In this document: positions 24,036 through 32,257 of the stretch, one piece after another
Layout of the letters: the number at the start of each line of letters is the position of its first letter
Position numbering within the stretch: position 1 is the first letter of the stretch
Source: CAZPDM01 sp964585305
GTDB taxonomy: Bacteria; Planctomycetota; Uabimicrobiia; Uabimicrobiales; JABWCH01
Direction of reading: 5' to 3'
Length of the DNA: 35,566 bases
NCBI GenBank assembly: GCA_964585305.1
Contig: CAZPDM010000039.1
Location: forward strand, 1-35,566
Position numbers and translations under genes: made by a program
The notes under the pieces: generated by a model
Database searches by the model: none
Told to the model about the DNA's origin: nothing
Seen by the model: only the letters and a program-made list of their open reading frames with translations

Positions 24036-25718
24036 ATGAAAATGCGATTTTCCTGGAAGCAAATCTCGGTAGCAGGGAGTAAAATCGCTTTACCTTTAGT
24101 ACTATTTTTTTTGATTGTACTTTGCATGATTAGCATAATTCGATTCTCTCAACAACAGAATATCAATATTTCTTATCGTTGGGGAATTGAACAATTTATA
24201 ACCGCTATCGTTAAAAATATGCCAAATCTTGAAGCTCGCCAAGGATATTTAAAGCAGCAAGCCCCCTGGGCAAATCTCTTAGATGCGTTTTTTCAAGATA
24301 AAGGGAAATACTATATTGTTTTTTATCAAAAAAAACTTCAAACTATAGAAGTAGTAGCCAATTGGGGAACATTTTCCCAAGAAAATTTACCGAATTTTTC
24401 AACATTACAATTCCCTACTCAAGTTAATAATTCTTCGCAATGGAAAAATGTTGAACAAGGATTGCTTTATCATTACCCTATCAACAATGAAGAAGGTTTT
24501 ATTCTTCTAACAACGCCTATAACATCCCCAAGTTTAAGTTGGCCATTAATATTTACATTTTTAGCACTTGCTATTTTAGCAATATGGGGATTCTTGAATC
24601 TAGCTATTCAAGAAGGACCCAAGATTGGTAATTTAGATAGATTAGCAGAAGCAATAGAATCTGCCGAAAGAATGCATATCGAATTGCAAAAACGTTGGAA
24701 TATTTATGAACAAAGCCGACAAGAAAAACGCCAAACAATTGAACATTCTTTGACAGAAACCATACGTATAACAAATAATTCTAAGCAAAATCTTAAAGAT
24801 ACAACAAAACAATTAGAGCAAATCAGCAATTCATTAGGTGAAAAAAGTCAAAAGATTAAAAGTATGCTTGGTTCTTTAACAACTATGGCAGCCGCCATCA
24901 AATCTGTAGCTTCTCATGCTTCAGTTTCAGTAAATACTTCAGTCGCTTCAGAAGTAGATGCTAAAAAAGGTGGCGAAGTCGTCAGCCAAATTATTCGGCA
25001 CATGAATAAAATTACTCAAACAGTATCTAAATCGGCATCTGTAATTAAAGAATTAGGCGAAAGCTCTGACAAGATTGTCGATATTATCAATGTTATTGAT
25101 GATATTGCAGAACAAACTAACCTTTTGGCTTTAAATGCTGCAATTGAAGCAGCACGAGCTGGTGCACAAGGACGCGGTTTTGCTGTAGTTTCTGATCAGG
25201 TGCGTAGCCTTGCAGAAAAAACAACCCATGCGACAAAAGAAATTTCGGAAACCCTATCTTCTATCCAGGAAAAAACATCTCAAGCTGTTGCTGCTATGGA
25301 TGAAGGGATTAAAGAAATTGACATGGGAGCTGGTCTTGCTGTCCAAGCTGGGGTAAGTTTGCGCAAAATTGTTACAAATGCTAAACGTATTACAGAAATG
25401 ATCTCGATGATTGTAGATGCGGCACAAAAACAAGCTAAAGCAGCAAGTGTAAGTTCTGAAGATGTTGTAGAAATTGATCGCAGTATGGATACAAGTTGTG
25501 AAAACAGCAAAGAAACAGTAAATACTGCCCAAAATTTAGAGCAACAAATGCAAGAACTTGCTAAATGGATGGAAAATTTCCGTTGTATTTGGGAAGAAAA
25601 GTTCTTAGAGCAAGAATTAGCTACATTAGTAAGCACTGAACATAAAGAATGGCAAGTAATTCTTGAAAAATCTTCAAAAATATTAAATGACATAACACAA
25701 AATTCTAAAACTCTTTAA
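24036..25718 (+). CDS. methyl-accepting chemotaxis-type receptor with periplasmic sensor region
   Basis: This 560-residue receptor has membrane helices at about 17-36 and 169-190 flanking an extracytoplasmic region of about 130 residues that I cannot assign to a named sensor family. The cytoplasmic part is a long coiled coil with the conserved tip IAEQTNLLALNAAIEAARAG and QGRGFAVVSDQVRSLAEKT. No clear HAMP domain is evident, since the coiled coil begins soon after the second helix. AAGGAAAT precedes the ATG. It is the last gene of the cheA-receptor-cheW-receptor run and is followed by a strong hairpin. Confidence 0.93.
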   Translation: MKMRFSWKQISVAGSKIALPLVLFFLIVLCMISIIRFSQQQNINISYRWGIEQFITAIVKNMPNLEARQGYLKQQAPWANLLDAFFQDKGKYYIVFYQKKLQTIEVVANWGTFSQENLPNFSTLQFPTQVNNSSQWKNVEQGLLYHYPINNEEGFILLTTPITSPSLSWPLIFTFLALAILAIWGFLNLAIQEGPKIGNLDRLAEAIESAERMHIELQKRWNIYEQSRQEKRQTIEHSLTETIRITNNSKQNLKDTTKQLEQISNSLGEKSQKIKSMLGSLTTMAAAIKSVASHASVSVNTSVASEVDAKKGGEVVSQIIRHMNKITQTVSKSASVIKELGESSDKIVDIINVIDDIAEQTNLLALNAAIEAARAGAQGRGFAVVSDQVRSLAEKTTHATKEISETLSSIQEKTSQAVAAMDEGIKEIDMGAGLAVQAGVSLRKIVTNAKRITEMISMIVDAAQKQAKAASVSSEDVVEIDRSMDTSCENSKETVNTAQNLEQQMQELAKWMENFRCIWEEKFLEQELATLVSTEHKEWQVILEKSSKILNDITQNSKTL

Positions 25719-25759
25719 ACTTTTTTCAAAACATATTTGAAATATTTTTGCAATATTGA

Positions 25760-25799
25760 GGAAAAATTCGCACTTAGCAAACCTAAAGCGAATTTTTCC
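25760..25799 (+). terminator. hairpin terminator at the end of the cheA-receptor run
   Basis: GGAAAAATTCGC (25760-25771) is inverted at 25788-25799, a perfect 12-bp stem. Inside the loop TTAG and CTAA can pair further. The T run lies inside the right arm. A smaller stem follows at 25820-25838 (CTCATTTT/AAAATGAG, three-base loop). Confidence 0.7.
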
Positions 25800-25850
25800 A
25801 GCCTTGATTAACAAGCTATCTCATTTTATAAAAATGAGCAAAAAAATACT

Positions 25851-25878
25851 TTACAAAATGTTTCAAATGGTGTAAAAT
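25851..25878 (+). promoter_or_regulatory. probable promoter of the cheY-cheX-like pair
   Basis: TTACAA (25851-25856) and TAAAAT (25873-25878) are spaced by 16 bases. Transcription would start near 25885, giving a leader of about 110 nt before the cheY ATG. The same arrangement (TTTACA-16-TAAAAT) precedes tnpA at 34768-34795. Confidence 0.45.
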
Positions 25879-25884
25879 ATTCCT

Positions 25885-25966
25885 AATTACAAGAACCAAC
25901 TTTTCCTACCTTGAGAGAATCCAGCCCGTTAAGGGAAGAGTACTTCTTATACTAGCAACTTGGGTT
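25885..25966 (+). other. possibly structured leader element upstream of cheY
   Basis: This leader shares ordered blocks with 6029-6126: AATTACAA at the start, TTTTCC, CCTTG, AGGGAA about 47 bases from the start (49 in the other copy), TAC, TCTT, and an identical 16-mer ACTAGCAACTTGGGTT at the end. A stem CTTTTCC/GGAAGAG can form in this copy. I do not recognise it as a known riboswitch. It may be a cis-regulatory RNA, a small repeat, or chance similarity. Confidence 0.3.
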
Positions 25967-25996
25967 TTCTAGCCATATTTTTAGAAGGGAGTTTAT

Positions 25997-26371
25997 ATGC
26001 CAAACGGCAAGGTCAGAATTCTTGCAGTGGACGATTCCTTGGTAACGTTGAAAATCTTGAAAAAAACTCTTAAAGAAACAGATTTTGAAGTTATTGGTGA
26101 GGTTACCTCAGGGGTAGAAGCCATTAACAAATATGAAGAATTAAAACCCGATATTGTTTTGCTAGACATTATCATGCCCGAACAAGATGGCATCGAAACC
26201 TTGGAAAAAATTATCCACAAAGATGGAAAAGCAAAAGTTATCATGGTTTCTTCAATGGGAGCTAAAGAAAAAGTAATGGAATCTCTCGAAAAAGGAGCCA
26301 AAAATTTTGTGATGAAGCCTTATGAAAAGAGCACCCTCGTCGAAGTATTAAAGAAAGTCTATGAAAGCTAA
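25997..26371 (+). CDS. cheY: CheY-type single-domain response regulator
   Basis: The 124-residue receiver domain has all active-site residues: acidic pair Asp12/Asp13 (AVDDS), phospho-acceptor Asp57 (LLDIIMP), the switch Ser in VSSMG (85/86), and Lys107 (MKPYE). There is no output domain, so it should act by binding a target such as a motor or another effector. GAAGGGAG lies six bases before the ATG. It is 21 bases ahead of the MshE-N/CheX-like gene, which probably encodes its phosphatase. An apparent promoter and ~110-nt leader separate it from the cheA run. Confidence 0.95.
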   Translation: MPNGKVRILAVDDSLVTLKILKKTLKETDFEVIGEVTSGVEAINKYEELKPDIVLLDIIMPEQDGIETLEKIIHKDGKAKVIMVSSMGAKEKVMESLEKGAKNFVMKPYEKSTLVEVLKKVYES

Positions 26372-26392
26372 CTCGGGCAAAGGAGAGACGAG

Positions 26393-27268
26393 ATGTCCGT
26401 CAAATTTTTCGGCCAATATTTATTAGAGCAAGGAAAAATTATCAAGGAAGAATTGCTCGACGCGCTAGAATACCAAAAGAAAAATAATGCTAAATTAGGC
26501 ACTATTGCTATTGACGCTGGGTATCTTACTGCGCAACAGGTAGAACATATTCATACTGAGCAACAACGTACTGACAAACTATTTGGAGAAATCGCAATTG
26601 GCCTGAATTACCTGACCCCAGAGCAACTGGAAGATTTACTAATCATCCAAAAAAATGAGCGTATTTCTTTAGGGGATGCTCTAGTACAAAAAGGCTATTT
26701 AACTCTCAGCGAATTAGAAGATGTTCTACGAGCATTCAAAAAATATCAGGATTCCTTTCTTAAAACAGTTCGATTTACAATTACACAAACAAAAAATCCA
26801 GAAATACCAGATATCTTCCTTGATCTTACTGTGAAATTTTTGCGCCGTCTTGCAGATTTTGATGTTGAAGTTACAGCTTCACATAATAATTCTGAAAAAA
26901 TTTGTCCTTATATTTGGAATGTTTATCAGCAATTCATTGGCGATACAGTTGGTCTATATATGATTTCCTTGCAAGATAAAGCACTATTAAAAATAGCCTC
27001 TGGAATTGCTCAAGAAACTATTTATGAAGTAGATGATTTTGCCAAAGATGCGGCTAAGGAATTTGTCAATACTTTGGTGGGAAACAGCGTTGCCAAATTT
27101 AGTCATAAAGGTCTTAAGATGAATCTAAAACCTCCGGAATTGGCACCCTCTTTGAGTGGCATTAAAATTCCTCCAGAAAGCAGCGAAGTTGTTTCCGTTA
27201 CTTTAGCTTCTCCTCAATATGATATTCAAATGACAGTATTTTATTCTCCATTAACAAAAAAAATTTAA
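26393..27268 (+). CDS. GspE/MshE N-terminal-like repeats fused to a CheX/CheC-type phosphatase domain
   Basis: The 291-residue protein has two parts. Residues 1-118 hold four ~30-residue repeats of the MshE-N/T2SSE-N type, each with a G-x-x-(L/I/A) start and an (I/L)-(I/T)...(E/Q)-L/V...Q end: FFGQYLLEQGKI, KLGTIAIDAGYL, LFGEIAIGLNYL and SLGDALVQKGYL. In MshE such paired repeats bind cyclic di-GMP, but here the conserved Arg/Lys-Leu-Gly is only partly kept. Residues about 135-291 look like CheX. The phosphatase motif D-x3-E-x2-N is present (Asp219, Glu223, Asn226), with Pro247/248 about 20 residues on. AAAGGAG precedes the ATG. It directly follows cheY, whose aspartyl phosphate it probably hydrolyses. 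The domain calls are by eye. Confidence 0.75.
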   Translation: MSVKFFGQYLLEQGKIIKEELLDALEYQKKNNAKLGTIAIDAGYLTAQQVEHIHTEQQRTDKLFGEIAIGLNYLTPEQLEDLLIIQKNERISLGDALVQKGYLTLSELEDVLRAFKKYQDSFLKTVRFTITQTKNPEIPDIFLDLTVKFLRRLADFDVEVTASHNNSEKICPYIWNVYQQFIGDTVGLYMISLQDKALLKIASGIAQETIYEVDDFAKDAAKEFVNTLVGNSVAKFSHKGLKMNLKPPELAPSLSGIKIPPESSEVVSVTLASPQYDIQMTVFYSPLTKKI

Positions 27269-27278
27269 ATATAAAAAA

Positions 27279-27313
27279 TCTGCAATATTACTAAAAATTA
27301 GTGATATTGCAGA
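27279..27313. terminator. bidirectional terminator between convergent genes
   Basis: Arms 27279-27294 and 27298-27313 form a 16-bp stem (one G-T pair) with an AAA loop. T runs follow on both strands (AAATTTTTTT to the right, ATTTTTT to the left in the minus direction). It serves both the CheX-like gene and the NIF3-family gene. Confidence 0.88.
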
Positions 27314-27322
27314 TAAATTTTT

Positions 27323-28081
27323 TTAAAAACCTGTTGGTTTATCAATAAAAACATGCTCAAGAGAAAATTTTTCTTGGAGATGCTGGCCTAAAGCGCGAAT
27401 CCCATATATTTCCGTATTATAATGTCCAGCATAAAGAACATTTGTGCCAAAATCCTTAGCTTGGTGGTAAGAAGAATGGTTTCCCTCTCCTGTAAGCAAC
27501 AAATCCAGATTTTTATTAGCAAGAGCAGTAATTTCGGAAGCACCAGAGCCACTTACAATTGCAATATTTTGAATAGTTTTTGGCCCAAAGTTTAGCAATT
27601 TTACTGAATTAAGATGCTTTTTTACTTTTGTAACAAACTTGTTTAAAGCGATTGGAGCTAAAGTTTTTGCTTCTATTCCCACAGAAATCCCATTATAATT
27701 TCCAAATGGACGAACAATTTCTAAACCTAATGCTATGGCTAATTGAACATTATTCCCAATTTCATGGTGAATATCTAAAGGAATGTGCATGGCATATAAA
27801 GATAAATTATTTTGCATAAGATATCTAATACGTTCTCCATGTACACCGTTAATAAGCAAACTCTTTCCCCAAAAAAGCCCATGATGTACTAAAAGTAACT
27901 GGGCTTGAAGAGCAACCGCCTCTTTAAAAGTTTCCATACAAGCATCCACAGCAGTTGCTATTTTTATAACATCTTTTTCCGCATCAACTTGGAGGCCATT
28001 TTGGGATGGATCGACACTCGTAATAAAATTTTTTAAATCAAAGTATTCGCTAAGATATTTGACAATTTCGTTAATTTTCAT
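27323..28081 (-). CDS. NIF3/YbgI-family dinuclear metal protein
   Basis: The 252-residue protein belongs to the NIF3 family, often annotated as GTP cyclohydrolase I type 2 homologue; its physiological role is unsettled. Family marks are PSQNGLQVD near the start, the metal-binding LLVHHGLFWG, the YAMHIPLDIHHEIGNN segment (family usually AxHTxLD), and GEGNHSSYHQAKDFGTNVLYAGHYNTEIYGIRAL, which supplies the C-terminal His/Glu ligands. The ATG lies at 28081, divergent from the SpoIIM-like gene with only 52 bases between starts. Length is typical of the short (bacterial YbgI-like) form without the inserted domain. Confidence 0.9.
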   Translation of the reverse strand: MKINEIVKYLSEYFDLKNFITSVDPSQNGLQVDAEKDVIKIATAVDACMETFKEAVALQAQLLLVHHGLFWGKSLLINGVHGERIRYLMQNNLSLYAMHIPLDIHHEIGNNVQLAIALGLEIVRPFGNYNGISVGIEAKTLAPIALNKFVTKVKKHLNSVKLLNFGPKTIQNIAIVSGSGASEITALANKNLDLLLTGEGNHSSYHQAKDFGTNVLYAGHYNTEIYGIRALGQHLQEKFSLEHVFIDKPTGF

Positions 28082-28133
28082 TTTAAAAATTTTAAACCTT
28101 TCAAATATTTTATAAAAATTTTTGAGGGCTTTT

Positions 28134-29123
28134 ATGATAAAATCTGTTGAATTCCGAAAAAAACGCGATTTTCTTTGGAAAAGACTAGAAGAATTATTAA
28201 ATAAAATTGGGCCAAATTATAATACAAAAAAACTGTCTCCACAAGAATTAGAGGAATTGTCTAAATTATATCGTTTAAGTGTTTCCAGTTTGTATATAGC
28301 TCGCACTATAACATTAGATCAAAATCTTTTAAACTATCTTCAATCATTAGTAATACGAGGATATTTTTGCATTTATGGACGAGCTACACGTCAGAATACC
28401 ATAAGTAATTTTTTTTTGCAACAATTCCCTAATCTTGTAAGAAAATATATTCTTTATCATGCTGTTGCATTTTTTCTCATACTATCGGGAATCATTGCAG
28501 GATTTTTTACAACTTGCGACGATCCAAGTAATTTTTTTGCATTTGTAGAAGAAAAAAAAACAATAGGACGTACACCATTTGATTCTAAAGAAAGCCTAGC
28601 AGAAATTTTAAAAGGAGGGAGAACTTCTTCCGAAGCTGAAAAAACTTTATTTTTTAGCCAGCTTTTTAGCCATAATGCAAAAATCGGTTTTATTTCTTTT
28701 GCATTGGGTATTGGATTAGGCATTCCTACTATTTTTTTAATGGTTATAAATGGCGGTTCTCTTGGAGCTTTAGCCGCAGCATACCATCTTCATAAATTAG
28801 ATGGGCCATTTTGGGCATGGATACTTCCTCATGGAATCACAGAATTTTTAGCAATAATTTTATGTGCAGGTGCAGGATTTATTTTAGCGGTTAATCTTCT
28901 ACGTCCAGGCCTTTATGGCAGACTTCATAATCTTAAAATAGCAGCTCAAGATGCAGGCCTGATTGTTATGGGAAGTGTACCAATATTTTTAATTGCCGGC
29001 TATATTGAAGCATTCTTTAGGCAATCTTATTTACCAGATATTGTCCGTTATTTTGTTGCCTTAGTTACTGTTCTATTATGGTACATTTATTTTTCAAAAA
29101 CAGGAACCAGAAAAGAACACTAA
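28134..29123 (+). CDS. SpoIIM-family (DUF95) integral membrane protein
   Basis: The ATG at 28134, six bases after GAGGG, gives 329 residues; an in-frame TTG at 28122 overlaps that ribosome site and is rejected. The N-terminal ~100 residues are helical and charged. Five or so membrane helices follow from about 105, with a soluble loop at about 130-180. The segment NAKIGFISFALGIGLGIPTIFLMVINGG, then LPHGITEFLAIILCAGAGF, is characteristic of the SpoIIM family. The name comes from Bacillus engulfment, but homologues are widespread in bacteria that do not sporulate, so no sporulation role is implied. Its function here is unknown. Confidence 0.85.
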   Translation: MIKSVEFRKKRDFLWKRLEELLNKIGPNYNTKKLSPQELEELSKLYRLSVSSLYIARTITLDQNLLNYLQSLVIRGYFCIYGRATRQNTISNFFLQQFPNLVRKYILYHAVAFFLILSGIIAGFFTTCDDPSNFFAFVEEKKTIGRTPFDSKESLAEILKGGRTSSEAEKTLFFSQLFSHNAKIGFISFALGIGLGIPTIFLMVINGGSLGALAAAYHLHKLDGPFWAWILPHGITEFLAIILCAGAGFILAVNLLRPGLYGRLHNLKIAAQDAGLIVMGSVPIFLIAGYIEAFFRQSYLPDIVRYFVALVTVLLWYIYFSKTGTRKEH

Positions 29124-29218
29124 CTTCTAAATTTTAAACCAAAAATTTTATAAAAACATATTAGAAACAGCCAAAATTCTTAAATTTAAAGTTTTATTCC
29201 TTACAAAAATATTTTTTC

Positions 29219-29247
29219 TTGCAAAAGAATGCTTGGCTTGGTACAAT
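29219..29247 (+). promoter_or_regulatory. sigma70-like promoter for the 982-residue gene
   Basis: TTGCAA (29219-29224) and TACAAT (29242-29247) are spaced by 17 bases. Transcription would start near 29254. This rules out the far-upstream TTG start at 29233, which lies inside the promoter. Confidence 0.55.
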
Positions 29248-29285
29248 TTTTCAAATAATTTCCTAATGAACACTACTTATCAAGC

Positions 29286-29290
29286 AGGAG
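29286..29290 (+). promoter_or_regulatory. ribosome-binding site that decides the start at 29299
   Basis: AGGAG lies eight bases before the ATG at 29299. The alternative ATG at 29266 has no comparable site. Confidence 0.65.
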
Positions 29291-29298
29291 TTAGTAAT

Positions 29299-32247
29299 AT
29301 GCTTGCTTTGTTCAAGTTATTAGAACAAACCGGAGTAGAGCAAGAATTTTCCGAAAAATATAATAATTGTTGGAATGAGGAAAATGCCAAACGATTGGTA
29401 AAATTTTTAGCCCTCCAACGTTTGCAAGTTTCAGCGGATGAATTAAAACAATTTTTAGAAAAAAAGTCATTGATAAAAACTGTCAAAACAACTTTACCAA
29501 TATCACACGATCAAATTTCTCCTGATCAAGCGTCATTGCTTATTCCTGAACATGGCTTATGGCATGAGGAATTAGGCTGGGATGAACCAGAAACATCTGG
29601 AACATATAGCAACAAACCGCCCATTAACTCTGTTGGTATGCGTCAGGCTCATAAACTTTTAGCAGTAGACATAGAAGAATCTTCTGACGCTGAAGGAACT
29701 GATGAAATTTTTGCATGTTTAGCAGGAATGGCACCCAAAGAACACGATTTTTTCCACGATCCTATGGCAAACATCGATTCTAAACAACGCGAGATTGAGA
29801 GAGAACTTAAAGCAGTTGCTGAATCTTCTATAGATGTAGATAAAAAAGATGAGGAGTTTCTACCGACTGCCCCTACAGATACTTTCTTTCTAAGAGAACC
29901 CACTCCAGAAGAATTTCAATTTGTCGATGAGCTAGAACAAAATTTAGATATCATGCCAGTTGCTACAGAAACTACAAGAAAATCTAAAAATACTCACTTT
30001 CAGGAAGAACCTTTATCAAAATCTAAAACTCCCATTGAAATTTCTGAAGCAAATAAGGTAAGAGCAATATCTGAATTGGCTAAAGTAAAAGAACTTATCA
30101 AACAAGCCAAAATAGCTATGGCAGTTGAAATTTCTAAAGAATCTAAAGAAGCAAAAGAATCCTCACAAAATATACCAGCAATAGAATCCTTACATACAGA
30201 AAAAAAAGCTAAATCTACTTTTGACGCTATACTTACAGAAAGTAAAATAAAACCAGCATTTCAAGCGACTTCTTCGGAAGAAAAAAAGACAGAATCCGGA
30301 CAGTATTTTTCAGAAAGTAAAATAAAACCAGCATTTCAAAATAAAACTATAGAAAAAGAAATAGAGCCTGAATACCCTGAATTATTAAGCGATAGTGAAA
30401 TTTTTGCTTATGAATTCTTTGGTTTTTTAACAAATGAAGAAGCAGAAGAAGCTATAGATACTAATGAAAATTTAGAAGCCCTTGAAGTTCTGGAATCTGG
30501 AGAAGTACTCCCCAGAAGAGCTAAAAAACAGACTTCTTTATTGATGAAAATTCCATCTCCCAACGAAATCACATCTTCTATTGAAGAAACATGGGAATCT
30601 TCTCTTTCTTCTGATGAGCCAGACAAACAAACACCTAATTCCCCATCTAAAACAGCTTCTCCAAACAAGATATTGCCTTTATCCAACAAAATACATGCAA
30701 CACCTATTTCAAATATAAATAAAATATCATCTCCTAACATTCCATTATCTGGCCAAACAGCAGAGGATTTACAAAAATTAAAAGATCAGGGTGAAAGATA
30801 TTGGTTAGCTAAACGATTTCCTGCTGCTATTGAGGTATGGTGTGAATATTTAGCAATCAAAAAATCCGATCCAGTTATCGAAGCTAGAATTGCACAAGCT
30901 CAAAATAGACTTCAAGAGGCTATGGAAATTTGGGAACGTGCAAAAGTTTTAGAAATTCGAGAAGAAGCTTTAGAATTGATTAAGCAATGCCTTCAAATTT
31001 ACCCTTATCATGCAAGTGCATTAAAAATAATGGAACAATTTGAAAAAGAAAGCAAATCAAAAAAATCAGATACTATTTCAGTTGGTTTAGACAAAGAATC
31101 TCCTGAACTAGCAGAAGCCTTAGATACTGCTGAAATTCGCACCCATATTAACAATGCACAGGAAATGCGCCGAAAAACTCAAGAATATAGCCGCCGGGTA
31201 ATAGAACAGCGAAAACAATTCGACCAAATGTTTGAAAAAGCAAAACGTGAAGAATTGAATAGAAATTTTTCTGCAGCATTAGAAATTTTACAAGATTTAC
31301 GTAGCAAGATTTGGGAATGCGAAGTTCCAAATTTAAATAAAGATATACAACGTGTTCAACAATATGTTGCGCAAAAAAATTCTAAACAAGGATTTCAACG
31401 CATTCAAAAGATCGATCAAGCAATTCGTTGGTATGAAATTGAAGCAGCAGAAAAACAATTGCATGATAAATCTATTATCCTTCCTAATGAAGCCATTATA
31501 AAAGAGCTTTGGCAAAATACTACAAACCGATGCGTAAAAAGAGGATATCAACGACGCCAATTGCGTATTTTATGGACGATTACGTTGGGAATACTTTTAG
31601 TACTTCTTCAAGTTTTAGCCAAAGTAGGAAATGAAAACCAGCAAAATTGGATCGTTTATCAAAAAGAACTTCAGGAAAACATTCAAAGTTTTCAGAATCT
31701 TCAAGACGTATATTTTCAAGAATCAAAGCCACAATATCGTCTCTTTTCTGAGAAAACAATTCAGTTGGCAAAAGAAACAAGCGAACAATTTCTTCTCAAC
31801 CAGAAAAATACAAAAGCCTTTTTTACTATATTTATCAGCCCACCATCAGAAGAAGATATAAAATTTTTAAAACAATGGAAAATCGTTGTGAATAAAATGT
31901 ATAAAGAATGGGAAAATATCAAAAAAAATGAAGCAGAACTAGTAAAAATTGCTCAAGATTGGGAAGAACAACTTAAAAATTTTCAAAATCAATTTAATGA
32001 GATTGAACAAAAACTAGCAAAAAATACTGTAGCAAAAAATAAAAATTTCCCCAAGTATAAAGCAGATTTCCAGGAATATAAAAAAACATTCAGCCAACTC
32101 CAAAGCAAACTACAAAACCTAAAAGCAGATTTAGAGCAAGGGAATTCAAAACAATATGAATACTGGCTCGAAACTGTTCCCAAAATCAAATATTGGGAAA
32201 ATTGGAAAGATGAGCTAATAAAATTTGGCGAAAAGATAGAAAAATAG
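29299..32247 (+). CDS. large single-pass protein with disordered, TPR-like and coiled-coil regions; function unknown
   Basis: With the ATG at 29299 the protein has 982 residues. Residues about 1-60 are helical. A very long acidic Ser/Glu/Lys-rich region (about 70-485) looks disordered and contains a 29-bp direct repeat. A helical, TPR-like region follows (about 487-600, with GERYWLAKRFPAAIEVWCEYL), then coiled coil, one membrane helix (about 755-777), and a second coiled-coil region to the end. I recognise no enzyme motif. The gene is ten bases ahead of the 554-residue TPR-like membrane protein, so they are probably co-transcribed and may act together. An ATG at 29266 would add 11 residues. 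Confidence 0.75.
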   Translation: MLALFKLLEQTGVEQEFSEKYNNCWNEENAKRLVKFLALQRLQVSADELKQFLEKKSLIKTVKTTLPISHDQISPDQASLLIPEHGLWHEELGWDEPETSGTYSNKPPINSVGMRQAHKLLAVDIEESSDAEGTDEIFACLAGMAPKEHDFFHDPMANIDSKQREIERELKAVAESSIDVDKKDEEFLPTAPTDTFFLREPTPEEFQFVDELEQNLDIMPVATETTRKSKNTHFQEEPLSKSKTPIEISEANKVRAISELAKVKELIKQAKIAMAVEISKESKEAKESSQNIPAIESLHTEKKAKSTFDAILTESKIKPAFQATSSEEKKTESGQYFSESKIKPAFQNKTIEKEIEPEYPELLSDSEIFAYEFFGFLTNEEAEEAIDTNENLEALEVLESGEVLPRRAKKQTSLLMKIPSPNEITSSIEETWESSLSSDEPDKQTPNSPSKTASPNKILPLSNKIHATPISNINKISSPNIPLSGQTAEDLQKLKDQGERYWLAKRFPAAIEVWCEYLAIKKSDPVIEARIAQAQNRLQEAMEIWERAKVLEIREEALELIKQCLQIYPYHASALKIMEQFEKESKSKKSDTISVGLDKESPELAEALDTAEIRTHINNAQEMRRKTQEYSRRVIEQRKQFDQMFEKAKREELNRNFSAALEILQDLRSKIWECEVPNLNKDIQRVQQYVAQKNSKQGFQRIQKIDQAIRWYEIEAAEKQLHDKSIILPNEAIIKELWQNTTNRCVKRGYQRRQLRILWTITLGILLVLLQVLAKVGNENQQNWIVYQKELQENIQSFQNLQDVYFQESKPQYRLFSEKTIQLAKETSEQFLLNQKNTKAFFTIFISPPSEEDIKFLKQWKIVVNKMYKEWENIKKNEAELVKIAQDWEEQLKNFQNQFNEIEQKLAKNTVAKNKNFPKYKADFQEYKKTFSQLQSKLQNLKADLEQGNSKQYEYWLETVPKIKYWENWKDELIKFGEKIEK
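30236..30339 (+). repeat. 29-bp direct repeat inside the 982-residue gene
   Basis: An identical 29-bp sequence occurs at 30236-30264 and 30311-30339, 75 bases apart, so in frame. Both copies encode ESKIKPAFQ within the disordered region. Confidence 0.9.
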
Positions 32248-32257
32248 GGAGATTATT

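Noticed and set aside
25885..25966. Known riboswitch (for example cyclic di-GMP-I/II, preQ1, THF) in the cheY leader
   Set aside because: I compared the conserved cores from memory and none fits; it is reported only as an unassigned shared element.
28134..29123. SpoIIM homologue as evidence of sporulation
   Set aside because: This family is common in bacteria that do not form spores, and no other sporulation gene is in the window.
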